This document shows positions 15,915 through 24,300 of a DNA stretch of 64,000 nt, one piece after another. Every line of letters starts with the position of its first letter. Position 1 is the stretch's first letter. Made by a program: the position numbers and the translations under genes. Location: the NCBI GenBank assembly GCA_050299555.1, contig JBNKWA010000030.1, positions 1 through 64,000 on the forward strand, written 5' to 3'. A model generated the notes under the pieces. The model was given only the letters and a program-made list of their open reading frames with translations. It was not told the origin of the DNA and made no database searches. Source of the stretch: JBNKWA01 sp050299555 (GTDB lineage: Bacteria > Pseudomonadota > Alphaproteobacteria > Rhodobacterales > Rhodobacteraceae).

Positions 15915-17525
15915 TCAGGTCGCGGCGCGGATTTCCAGCGCCTCGGCGAGGGTGATCATGCTGCGCCGGGCCGCCTCGGGGTCGGCCGCGGGATAGTCGC
16001 TGCGATAGTGTCCGCCGCGGCTTTCCCGCCGTTTCAGTGCCGCCGCGGCGATCAGCGTCGCTGCGGTCGTCATGTTGAGGAAGGCCCGCGAGCCGGGGGC
16101 GTGGGTGCGTTCCAGCTCGGCGATCTCAGCCAGCGCCAGCCGCAGCCCTTCGGCGTTGCGCTCGACCCCGACATGGGCGGTCATCAGCCGGCGCAGCGCC
16201 TTGACCGCCGCCTCGGGTGGCGCCAGCCCCTGGCTGAGATCGCCCGGCGGCACGTCGGGGAAGGCGGGCAGCGGCGGCGACGGGGTGAGCGGCTCGAGCC
16301 CGGCGATGTCGGTGGCGATGCGGGCGCCGAAGACCACCGCCTCGAGCAGCGAGTTCGAGGCCAGGCGGTTGGCGCCGTGCAGCCCGGTCGAGGAGGATTC
16401 GCCGCAGACCCAGAGCCCCGGCAGCGACGAGCGGCCGCCATCGTCGGTGGCGATGCCGCCCATGTGGAAATGCTGCGCCGGCTGGATCGGGATCGGCTGG
16501 GTGACCGGGTCGATGCCGGCGTCGCGGCAATAGCCGGCGACGGTGGGAAACTCGTGCAGGATCTTCTCGCCCAGCGCCGCGCGGGTGTCGAGGAAGGCCC
16601 GGCCGCCGGCGGCGATCTTGGCGTGGATGGCGCGAGCCACGATGTCGCGCGGGGCAAGCTCGGCATCGGGGTGGACCGCGGTCATGAAGCGCTCGCCGGT
16701 CTCGTCGATGATGACGGCGCCCTCGCCGCGCAGCGCCTCGGTGGCCAGCGGGCAGGGGTCGCGGTCGACGGCGATGCCGGTGGGATGGAACTGGACGAAC
16801 TCGGCATCGGCGATCAGCGCCCCGGCGCGGGCGGCCATGCCGAGCCCCTGGCCGCGCACCCGGCCGGGATTGGTGGAGACGGCAAAAAGACCGCCGATGC
16901 CGCCGGTGGCCAGTACCGTGGCGCGGGCGCGGAAGAAGAGCGGCTGGCCGTAGGGATCGGCGGTGCGGCGGGCGAAGACGCCGGTGACGCGGCCGCTCTC
17001 CAGCGCGATGTCGTCGGCGACGACGCCTTCGATGACCCGGATCGATGGCGTCGCCAGCGCCCGGGCGATGATCGCCGCCATGATGGCGCGGCCGGCGCCG
17101 TCGCCGCTCACCCGGACCACCCGGCTGGCGGAATGCGCCGCCTCGCGGGAGGCGACGAGATTGCCGTCCTCGTCGCGGTCGAACGGGGTGCCGATGGCGA
17201 GAAGGTCGTCGATCCGGGCCGCGCCTTCGGCGGTGACCGAGCGGGCGACGCGGGGGTCCACGGTGCCGGCACCGGCGGCGATGGTGTCGGCGGCATGGGC
17301 GGCGGCGCTGTCACCGCTGGCCACGGCCGCGGCGATGCCGCCCTGGGCCCAGCTTGACGAGGCGCCTTCGCCCACCGGCTCGGGCGACAGCACGGTGCAG
17401 GGGACGGGGGCCAGCTTGAGCGCCAGAAACAGGCCCGCGAGGCCGGCGCCGACCACCAGCGTGCCGCCGGTGTCGAAGACTGTGGAGTCGAGGGAGGCGA
17501 CGGGCGATGCGGCGGGCGAGGTCAT
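15915..17525 (-). CDS. nadB: L-aspartate oxidase
   Basis: A 536-aa FAD enzyme that oxidises L-aspartate to iminoaspartate for de novo NAD synthesis. The dinucleotide fold VVGAGLAGLFLALKL is near the N-terminus, followed by SSSWAQGGIAAAV, the conserved ATGGIGGLF, EFVQFHPTGIA, and CGESSSTGLHGANRLASNSLLEAVVFG that marks the succinate dehydrogenase/NadB flavoprotein family. The C-terminal helical domain is shorter than in SdhA, as expected. The frame is open far upstream of 17525, but the ATG there gives normal length. No nadA or nadC adjoins it; glmS lies upstream on the same strand after a hairpin repeat. Confidence 0.93.
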   Translation of the reverse strand: MTSPAASPVASLDSTVFDTGGTLVVGAGLAGLFLALKLAPVPCTVLSPEPVGEGASSSWAQGGIAAAVASGDSAAAHAADTIAAGAGTVDPRVARSVTAEGAARIDDLLAIGTPFDRDEDGNLVASREAAHSASRVVRVSGDGAGRAIMAAIIARALATPSIRVIEGVVADDIALESGRVTGVFARRTADPYGQPLFFRARATVLATGGIGGLFAVSTNPGRVRGQGLGMAARAGALIADAEFVQFHPTGIAVDRDPCPLATEALRGEGAVIIDETGERFMTAVHPDAELAPRDIVARAIHAKIAAGGRAFLDTRAALGEKILHEFPTVAGYCRDAGIDPVTQPIPIQPAQHFHMGGIATDDGGRSSLPGLWVCGESSSTGLHGANRLASNSLLEAVVFGARIATDIAGLEPLTPSPPLPAFPDVPPGDLSQGLAPPEAAVKALRRLMTAHVGVERNAEGLRLALAEIAELERTHAPGSRAFLNMTTAATLIAAAALKRRESRGGHYRSDYPAADPEAARRSMITLAEALEIRAAT

Positions 17526-17620
17526 GGGCAGGGCTTTCGGGCAGGGCTTTCGGGGCCTGCCAGCTTTAGCGAAGCCTGCGGGTGGCGGCAATTGCGCCCG
17601 TCGGCCGCCGATCGGGCGAC

Positions 17621-17692
17621 ACCCGTCCCGGACTTGTCCGGGACCCTGTCGCGCGGTCAGGAGGTCCCGGGTCAGGCCCGGGACGGGGTCAC
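17621..17692. repeat. Dispersed double-hairpin element, copy A
   Basis: Two perfect stems lie next to each other: GTCCCGGAC/GTCCGGGAC (17625-17644) and GTCCCGGG/CCCGGGAC (17664-17684), framed by ACCCGTCCCG and GGACGGGGTCAC. A closely similar element is present at 46918-46992. It lies in the gap between glmS and nadB and may also act as a transcription barrier. The two-copy match marks it as a REP/BIME-like repeat. Confidence 0.75.
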
Positions 17693-17706
17693 ACGCTGGC
17701 CGCGCC

Positions 17707-19521
17707 TCACTCCACGGTGACCGACTTGGCCAGGTTGCGCGGCTGATCCACGTCGGTGCCCTTGGCGACCGCCGTGTAATAGGCCAGAAGCTGTGCCGGC
17801 ACGGCATAGAGGATCGGCGCCAGCATGTCGGGCACGTCCGGCATCACGATGCTTTGCCAGACGGCGTCGCCGGCCTCGGCGCAGCCGCGGGCATCGGAGA
17901 TCAGCAGCACCTTGCCGCCGCGGGCCATGACCTCCTGCATGTTGGAGATGGTCTTGTCGAAAAGCTCGTCGCGCGGCGCCATGATGACCACCGGCGTGTT
18001 CTTGTCGACCAGCGCGATGGGGCCATGCTTGAGTTCGCCCGATGCATAACCTTCGGCGTGGATGTAGCTGATTTCCTTCAGCTTCAGGGCGCCTTCCATG
18101 GCCAGGGGGAACATCCGGCCGCGGCCGAGAAACAGGACGTCGGTGGCCTCGGCCAGCTTCTGCGCCACCGCCTTGATCGTCGCCTGGCTGTCGAGCGCGA
18201 GGTTGATCTGGCCGGGCAGCGCGCGCAGCGCCGAGACCCGGTCGGCCAGCGCCTCGGGCGTCAGCCGGCCACGGTCGGCGGCGGCCTTGAGCGCCAGCGC
18301 GTAAAGGACCGCGAGCTGGCAGGTGAAGGCCTTGGTCGAGGCGACGCCGATCTCGGGGCCGGCGAGGATCGGCAGGATCACGTCCGCCTCGCGGGCGATC
18401 GAGCTTTCGGCGACGTTGACGATGGCTGCCATGCGGTCGGCCTTGCCGGACATGTAGCGCAGCGCCGCCAGCGTGTCGGCGGTCTCGCCCGACTGGCTGA
18501 CGAAGACGGCCAGCGTGCGCGGGTCCACCGGCGGCTCGCGGTAGCGGAATTCGGAGGCGACATCGACATCGACCGGCAGGCCGGCGAGCTGCTCGAACCA
18601 GTAGCGCCCCGTCTGGCAGGCGTAGAAGGCGGTGCCGCAGGCGACCATGCTGACGCGGTCGAAGGCGGTGAAGTCGAGCTCCTCGGCGATTGCCAGCGAG
18701 TCGCCGGCATAGTGGGTCACGGCGCTGCCGAGGGTCAGCGGCTGCTCCATGATCTCCTTCAGCATGAAGTGCTTGTGGCCCGCCTTGTCGACGCGGGCGG
18801 TGTCGATCTGGATGGTGCGCACCGCCCGGTTGGCGCGGTTGCCGTGGGCATCGATGATCTCGACGCTGTCGCGGGTCAGCACCGCCCAGTCGCCATCCTC
18901 GAGGAAGGTGATGCGGTCGGTGAGCGGCGCCAGCGCGATCGCGTCGGAGCCCACATAGACCTCGCCGTCGCCGTGGCCGATGGCCAGTGGCGAGCCCTTG
19001 CGGGCAGCGATCAGCAGATCCTCCTCGCCGTCGAAGAGAAAACACAGCGCGTAGGCGCCGGCCAGCCGGGCGATGGTCTGCTCGACCGCGTCGCGCGGCG
19101 CGAGACCCTGGGCCAGGTAGTATTCGGCCAGCAGCGCCACGGTCTCGGTATCGGTGTCGGTGGCCTGGGCGTAGCCCTTTTCGGCAAGAAAGTCGCGCAG
19201 CTCGCGGAAGTTCTCGACGATGCCGTTGTGGACCACGGCGACGCGGCCGGCGCGGTGCGGGTGGGCGTTGCCGGTGGTGGGGGCGCCATGGGTGGCCCAG
19301 CGGGTGTGGCCGATGCCGGACTTGCCGTCGAGGGGGTCGTGCACAAGCAGGTCGGAGAGGTTGACCAGCTTGCCCACCGCGCGGCGCCGGTCGAGGTGGC
19401 GGGCCTCGTTCACGGTGGCGATGCCGGCCGAATCGTAGCCGCGGTACTCAAGCCGCTTCAGCGCCTCGACCATGATCGGCGCCACCTCGTGGTTGCCGAG
19501 AATTCCAACTATGCCGCACAT
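17707..19521 (-). CDS. glmS: Glutamine-fructose-6-phosphate aminotransferase (isomerising)
   Basis: A 604-aa enzyme making glucosamine-6-phosphate from fructose-6-phosphate and glutamine, the entry to peptidoglycan and lipid A amino sugars. The N-terminal Ntn-type glutaminase begins MCGIVGILG, so Cys2 becomes the catalytic N-terminal nucleophile after Met removal; GHTRWATHGAPT follows. Two SIS sugar isomerase domains occupy the rest, with CGTAFYACQ, SQSGETADTLAALR and the terminal KSVTVE. Length is typical. The start lies 4 bp after the glmU stop, so glmU-glmS are an operon with consecutive steps in UDP-GlcNAc synthesis. Confidence 0.97.
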   Translation of the reverse strand: MCGIVGILGNHEVAPIMVEALKRLEYRGYDSAGIATVNEARHLDRRRAVGKLVNLSDLLVHDPLDGKSGIGHTRWATHGAPTTGNAHPHRAGRVAVVHNGIVENFRELRDFLAEKGYAQATDTDTETVALLAEYYLAQGLAPRDAVEQTIARLAGAYALCFLFDGEEDLLIAARKGSPLAIGHGDGEVYVGSDAIALAPLTDRITFLEDGDWAVLTRDSVEIIDAHGNRANRAVRTIQIDTARVDKAGHKHFMLKEIMEQPLTLGSAVTHYAGDSLAIAEELDFTAFDRVSMVACGTAFYACQTGRYWFEQLAGLPVDVDVASEFRYREPPVDPRTLAVFVSQSGETADTLAALRYMSGKADRMAAIVNVAESSIAREADVILPILAGPEIGVASTKAFTCQLAVLYALALKAAADRGRLTPEALADRVSALRALPGQINLALDSQATIKAVAQKLAEATDVLFLGRGRMFPLAMEGALKLKEISYIHAEGYASGELKHGPIALVDKNTPVVIMAPRDELFDKTISNMQEVMARGGKVLLISDARGCAEAGDAVWQSIVMPDVPDMLAPILYAVPAQLLAYYTAVAKGTDVDQPRNLAKSVTVE

Positions 19522-19525
19522 GGGC

Positions 19526-20875
19526 TTACCCCTTCCTCGTCTTTGCCTGGCGGAGCCGGGCCATCAGCCGGGCCCCGAGGCCCGCCTTGTTCTCCTGCCG
19601 GCCGCGGGCCACCGCGAGAGCGCCGCCGGGCACGCTTTCGGTGATCACCGATCCGGCGGCGACCAGCGCCTCGTCGCCGACGCTCACCGGTGCCACGAGC
19701 GCGGTGTTGGAGCCGACAAAGACCCGCTCGCCGATGATGGTGCGATGCTTGGAGACACCGTCATAGTTGCAGGTGATGGTGCCGGCGCCGATATTGGTGC
19801 CGGCGCCGATCTCGGCATCGCCGATATAGGTGAGATGGTTGACCTTGGCGCCTTCGCCAAGGCTGGCTGCCTTGATCTCGCAGAAGTTGCCGACGTGGGC
19901 GGCGCTGCCGATCTCGGCGCCGGGGCGCAGCCGGGCGAAGGGCCCCACCGTGGCGCCGCCGCCCACGTGACAACCCTCAAGGTGGCAGAAGGTGCGGATC
20001 TCGGCGCCCCTGTCCACGGTCACCTCGGGGCCGAAGACCACGTAGGGACCAACGATCACATCCGCCTCGAGCCGGGTGTCGAAAGCGAAGTGCACGGTTT
20101 CGGGCGCGGTCAGGGTCACCCCGCCATCGAGTGCGGCGCGGCGCGCCCGGGCCTGAAAGGTCGCCTCTGCGGCGGCGAGGTCGGCGCGGCTGTTGACGCC
20201 AAGCGTCTCGGCCTCGGGGCAGGTGACGGCGGAACAAGCCAGCCCGCGGCCGCGCGCCAGCTTGACCACGTCGGTGAGGTAGTATTCGCCCTTGGCGTTG
20301 TCGTTGCCAAGCTCGGCCACCAGCTCGAACAGCAGCGGCGCCGCGGCGCAGATGACACCGGAATTGCACAAGGTCACCTGCAACTCGTCGGGGCTGGCGT
20401 CCCTGGCTTCGACGATGGCCTCCAGATCGCCGGCCTCGCTGGTCAGCAGGCGGCCATAGGAGGCGGGCTTGGCCGCATCGAAGCCGAGCACCACCACCGC
20501 GTGGCCGCCGCGGCGGGCGGCCAGCATCCGCTCCAGCGTCGCCGGCGCGATGAACGGGGTGTCGCCGTAGAGCACGATGACGTCGCCGTCGAAATCGGCC
20601 AGCGCGTCACGCGCCTGGGCGACCGCATGGCCGGTGCCGAGCAGCTCTTTCTGCTCGACGCAGATGGCCTCCTCGTTCCAGGCCAGCGCCGCCCGTTCGA
20701 CCTGATCGGCGCCATTGCCGACGACCACGATGGTGCGTTCGGCGGCGATCCCCTCGCCGGCGCGCATGGCGTGCACCAGAAGCGGCGCCCCGGCCACCTT
20801 GTGCAGCACCTTGGGCAGGCTGGACTTCATCCGGGTGCCCTGGCCTGCGGCGAGCACGATGATAGCTGTTCGCAT
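19526..20875 (-). CDS. glmU: Bifunctional UDP-GlcNAc pyrophosphorylase / glucosamine-1-phosphate acetyltransferase
   Basis: A 450-aa cytoplasmic enzyme. The N-terminal uridylyltransferase has LAAGQGTRMKSSLPKVLH, with the G-x-G-T-R-M signature and LYGDTPF further on; the C-terminal half is a left-handed beta helix of hexapeptide repeats (for example VGPYVVFGPEVTV and AEIGAGTNIGAGTITCNYDG) that acetylates GlcN-1-P. The ATG at 20875 puts the nucleotide motif at residues 5-20 as in other GlmU; the frame is open for 12 more codons, which I exclude. First gene of glmU-glmS, divergent from gph across 183 bp. Confidence 0.96.
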   Translation of the reverse strand: MRTAIIVLAAGQGTRMKSSLPKVLHKVAGAPLLVHAMRAGEGIAAERTIVVVGNGADQVERAALAWNEEAICVEQKELLGTGHAVAQARDALADFDGDVIVLYGDTPFIAPATLERMLAARRGGHAVVVLGFDAAKPASYGRLLTSEAGDLEAIVEARDASPDELQVTLCNSGVICAAAPLLFELVAELGNDNAKGEYYLTDVVKLARGRGLACSAVTCPEAETLGVNSRADLAAAEATFQARARRAALDGGVTLTAPETVHFAFDTRLEADVIVGPYVVFGPEVTVDRGAEIRTFCHLEGCHVGGGATVGPFARLRPGAEIGSAAHVGNFCEIKAASLGEGAKVNHLTYIGDAEIGAGTNIGAGTITCNYDGVSKHRTIIGERVFVGSNTALVAPVSVGDEALVAAGSVITESVPGGALAVARGRQENKAGLGARLMARLRQAKTRKG

Positions 20876-21058
20876 TGACTGCTGCCCGTTGCTTTGGCCG
20901 TACCGCCACACGCGGCACGGGTTTTTCTGGATGCGAAGCGACGACCTTCTAGCAACCTCCGAAGTCGACCGGAAGCCGAGAAGGGTTCAGATTCTGTTTC
21001 AATTCATTGCCATCTGGGACACAAGCGGGGCGGAATTTTGGCAAAAGGGGTGGCGTAC

Positions 21059-21733
21059 ATGCGCACGGCGGTGTTCGATCTGGACGGTACCCTTGCCGAT
21101 ACCAGCGGCGATCTGATCGCCGCGGCCAATGCCGCCCTCGGTGCGGCGCTGCTGGACCCTGGGGCGGACGAGGACCGGCTGAGCGCCTTTCGGGGCGGCC
21201 GGGCAATGTTGCGGCTGGGGCTGCAGCGCCGTGGCGAGGGTGGCGACGCCGCCGCGGTCGAAGCGGTCGTCGACGCGCTTTTCCCGGCGTTCCTCGACCA
21301 TTACGGCGCCCATATCGACGTCTTCACCCGGCTTTATGCCGGTGTCGAGACGGCGCTCGATGCGCTGGCGGCGCGCGGCTGGCGGCTTGGGGTATGCACC
21401 AACAAGCCCGAGGCGCTGGCCCTGGAGCTGCTGCAGCGGCTGGGCATCCTGCCGCGTTTTGCCGCCCTGGTCGGCGCCGACACCCTGGCCTGGCGCAAGC
21501 CGGACCCGCGGCCCTACCGAGAAACCGTGCGGCGCGCCGGCGGGATTGGCGGCCGGTCGGTGCTGATCGGCGATACCGAGACCGACCGCGAGACCGCCCG
21601 GGCGGCGGGCGTGCCTTGCGTGCTGGTGGGCTTCGGCCCGCTTGGCGCCGGGGTGGCGGCGCTGGCGCCGGCGGCGGTTCTGGACGGATACGCCGCGCTG
21701 CCCGAGCTGATGGACAGCCTGATCGCCGGCTGA
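21059..21733 (+). CDS. gph: HAD-IA phosphatase, phosphoglycolate phosphatase-like
   Basis: A 224-aa cytoplasmic phosphatase. Motif I is FDLDGTLADTSGD with the nucleophile and acid Asp residues, motif II Thr is in GVCTNKPEAL, the conserved Lys is in WRKPDPRPY, and motif III is IGDTETDRETARAAG. The cap and length fit Gph, which removes 2-phosphoglycolate formed during DNA repair or by RuBisCO; other HAD-IA substrates remain possible. AAAAGGGGTGG lies just before the ATG. The open frame upstream of 21059 has no start with similar support. The stop codon lies in the loop of a small GCCGG/CCGGC stem. Confidence 0.82.
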   Translation: MRTAVFDLDGTLADTSGDLIAAANAALGAALLDPGADEDRLSAFRGGRAMLRLGLQRRGEGGDAAAVEAVVDALFPAFLDHYGAHIDVFTRLYAGVETALDALAARGWRLGVCTNKPEALALELLQRLGILPRFAALVGADTLAWRKPDPRPYRETVRRAGGIGGRSVLIGDTETDRETARAAGVPCVLVGFGPLGAGVAALAPAAVLDGYAALPELMDSLIAG

Positions 21734-21859
21734 AACCGGCCACCGGCGCGAGTGACCGGGCCAGAGAACACTTGACGCGCATCGAGGGCTGCGGGGACAC
21801 TCGGGCCAAAGACAGGTCTCGGCCGGCGGCCGGACGACAATCGACAGGGAGAAGTATCC

Positions 21860-23797
21860 ATGCGCTGCGTCACCGTTCTAGGCCCGTCCCAATCCGGCAA
21901 GACCACGCTGGTGGAGAAGCTCAGTCATATCGAGGGGCGGCCGTCCGGGGCCGAGGCCGATCCGCTGTTGTCGCTGACGCGGTTCAGTTTCGTCGACGAG
22001 GAGTGGTGCGCCATCGACGTTGCCGGCGGGCCGGAGGCGGCCAGTCTTTCGGGCGGGGCGCTGCTGGCCAGCGATGCGGCGATCCTGTGCGTGGCGCCCG
22101 ATCCCGAGGCGGCGGTGCTGGCGGCACCTTATATCCGCGCCATCGAGGCCGCCGGGACGCCGTATCTGGTCTTCATCAACCGCATGGATTCGCCCGAGGG
22201 GCGGGTGCGCGACGTGGTCGCGGCGCTGCAGACCTATTCCGCCCACGTGCTGGCGCTGCGCCAGATCCCGATCCGCGAAAAGGGCGAGGTGGTCGGCGCC
22301 GTGGACCTGATCTCGGAGCGGGCCTGGCGCTATCGCGAGGGGATGCCCTCGGCGCTGGTGGACATTCCGGCCGACGTCTCGGACCGCGAGGCGGAGGCGC
22401 GGCAGGAACTGCTCGAGCACATGGCCGATTTCGACGACGATCTGCTGACCGAGCTGATCGAGGATCACATGCCGGCCACCGGGGCGCTGTTCGGGGTAGC
22501 CTCGCGGGTGACCCAGGAGAACCGGCTGGTGCCGGTGGTGCTGGGTTCGGCGCTGCATGCCAACGGCGTCTTCCGGCTGATGAAGCTTCTGCGTCACGAG
22601 GCCCCGCAGGTGGAGGTGCTGGCGGCGCGACTGGCCGATGGCGGCAACGCGCCGGTCGCGGCGAGCTTCCACGCCCAGATCCGCAAGCATGTGGGCAAGT
22701 CGGTATTCCTGCGGGCGCTGACCGGCGAGGTGCGCGTGGGGACCGAACTGGGCGGCGGCAATCTGGGCGGGTTGCACGCGCCCGGCGGCAAGGTGCCGAT
22801 CGAGGCGCTCGGGCCGGGCGAGATCGGGCTGGCGGTGAAGGCCGACCAGCTTAACGCGGGCGCGCTTTTCAATACCGGCGGCACCCAGGAGGCGCCGGCC
22901 TGGGCCAGGGGGCACGAGCCGGTGCACAGCCGCATCGTGAAGCCGTCGGACGAGCGCAACGAGGTACGCCTGTCGGCGGCGCTGGGTCGGCTGCAGGAGA
23001 TCGATCCAGCCCTGCGCGTTGCCCATGACGAGGCCAGCGGGCATGCGCTCTTGCAGGTGCAGGGGCCGATGCATCTGCGCCGGGTGCTGGCGATCCTGGC
23101 CGATGATTTCGGCGTCGAGGTGACCGAGGAGGCACCGGAGGCGAGCTATCGCGAGACGATCTCGAAGCGGGTCGAACAGCACTATCGGCACAAGAAGCAG
23201 ACCGGCGGCGCCGGACAGTTTGCCGACGTGATGCTGACGGTGGGCCCGCGCGGCCGCGGCGACGGCTTTGTGTTCGAGGACACCGTGAAGGGCGGTGCGG
23301 TGCCGAGGAACTATATCCCGTCGGTGGAAGAGGGGGCCAAGGACGCGCTGGCCAAGGGGCCGATGGGCTTTCCGGTAATCGACGTGGCGGTGACGCTGAC
23401 CGACGGCAAGTTCCATGCCGTGGACAGTTCGGAATATGCGTTCCGGACCGCCGGGCGGGCCGGGGTTCAGGAGGCGCTGGCGGCCGCCGACCCGGTGTTG
23501 CTGCAGCCGATCAACCAGGTGGAGATCGACGTGCCCTCGGTGTTCTCGGGGCCCATGGTGCCGGCGATGAGCGGGCTGAAGGGGCATGTCCTGGGGTTCG
23601 AGCGCAATGCCGACGCGCCCGGGTGGGACGTGTTCCGGGCGCTGCTGCCGGCATCGGCGATGGAGGATCTGGTGCGTACGCTGGCGGCCAACACCCAGGG
23701 TACGGCCTGGTTCCGGGCGCGGTTCGACCATTTCGAGGAGATCTATGGCCGCGAGGCCGACCGCATCGCCAAGGGAACGGCCGCGGCCACGGCCTGA
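21860..23797 (+). CDS. Elongation factor G-like protein with reduced GTPase domain
   Basis: A 645-aa EF-G-like translational GTPase, shorter than canonical EF-G (about 690-700). The P-loop GPSQSGKTTLVEKL is at residues 8-21, but G3 appears about 40 residues later as AIDVAGGPEA instead of VDTPGH, so the switch I/effector segment is largely missing; G4 is INRMD rather than NKMD. Domains II to V follow, including the EF-G domain IV stretch KKQTGGAGQFADV and the domain V segment SGPMVPAMSGLKGHV. GGGAGAAG precedes the ATG. It is a paralogue class widespread in alphaproteobacteria, not the essential FusA; its action on the ribosome is unknown. It lies between gph and tRNA-Gly. Confidence 0.88.
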   Translation: MRCVTVLGPSQSGKTTLVEKLSHIEGRPSGAEADPLLSLTRFSFVDEEWCAIDVAGGPEAASLSGGALLASDAAILCVAPDPEAAVLAAPYIRAIEAAGTPYLVFINRMDSPEGRVRDVVAALQTYSAHVLALRQIPIREKGEVVGAVDLISERAWRYREGMPSALVDIPADVSDREAEARQELLEHMADFDDDLLTELIEDHMPATGALFGVASRVTQENRLVPVVLGSALHANGVFRLMKLLRHEAPQVEVLAARLADGGNAPVAASFHAQIRKHVGKSVFLRALTGEVRVGTELGGGNLGGLHAPGGKVPIEALGPGEIGLAVKADQLNAGALFNTGGTQEAPAWARGHEPVHSRIVKPSDERNEVRLSAALGRLQEIDPALRVAHDEASGHALLQVQGPMHLRRVLAILADDFGVEVTEEAPEASYRETISKRVEQHYRHKKQTGGAGQFADVMLTVGPRGRGDGFVFEDTVKGGAVPRNYIPSVEEGAKDALAKGPMGFPVIDVAVTLTDGKFHAVDSSEYAFRTAGRAGVQEALAAADPVLLQPINQVEIDVPSVFSGPMVPAMSGLKGHVLGFERNADAPGWDVFRALLPASAMEDLVRTLAANTQGTAWFRARFDHFEEIYGREADRIAKGTAAATA

Positions 23798-23854
23798 CGG
23801 GAGCGAAGCGGGCAGCGACGCGGGATCAAGGCGGGGGAAGCGTCTGCGCGGGAT

Positions 23855-23932
23855 CGCGCCCGGACCCGAGCGCCGCGGGGGCGCTCCCCGCCCACCCACC
23901 CTCGCGCCCCGCGGAACCCGGGTCCGGGCGCG
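23855..23932. repeat. Long inverted repeat downstream of the EF-G-like gene
   Basis: A 14-bp perfect inverted repeat, CGCGCCCGGACCCG (23855-23868) and CGGGTCCGGGCGCG (23919-23932), encloses a 50-bp GC-rich loop. It begins 58 bp after the EF-G-like stop. No T-run follows, so it may be a terminator variant or an intergenic repeat; no second copy was seen in this window. Confidence 0.55.
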
Positions 23933-24094
23933 AACGGGCACCGCACCGGGGTTCGGTTGTGCTTGGTCAAGTGCCCCACGTTCAGGTGCCCGGGTTTCGG
24001 GCCGCCGTATCGGCCCTCGGTTGGCCGGGCAGGGTTGGGGAAGTCATGGCGCTTGACGGCATTGGGAGCAGGCCATAAGCAGCCAGGCACCAGG

Positions 24095-24168
24095 GCGGGC
24101 ATGGTGAAATGGTATCACACGAGCCTTCCAAGCTCTTGGTGCGGGTTCGATTCCCGCTGCCCGCTCCA
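24095..24168 (+). tRNA. tRNA-Gly (anticodon TCC)
   Basis: A complete cloverleaf: acceptor GCGGGCA pairs with TGCCCGC, D arm GGTATCACAC, anticodon loop CTTCCAA with TCC at 24127-24129, T arm GGTTCGATTCC, and an encoded CCA at 24166-24168. It reads GGA and, with wobble, GGG. It lies alone between the EF-G-like gene and the ABC exporter. Confidence 0.96.
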
Positions 24169-24300
24169 TCCTGTCCACCTGCGGCGAGGGGCCTTGCCGG
24201 GCCTACGACTTTGGGCCGGTCCCGGCGCACTGCGGCTTGTGCCCTGGCAGGGCGGTTGCTATCCCGGCGCTGACCCGCGACCAGCCATCGGACCATTTGC

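Noticed and set aside
17526..17807. Long N-terminal extension of NadB (94 codons)
   Set aside because: The extension covers the hairpin repeat at 17621-17692 and is not similar to L-aspartate oxidases; the ATG at 17525 gives the usual length.
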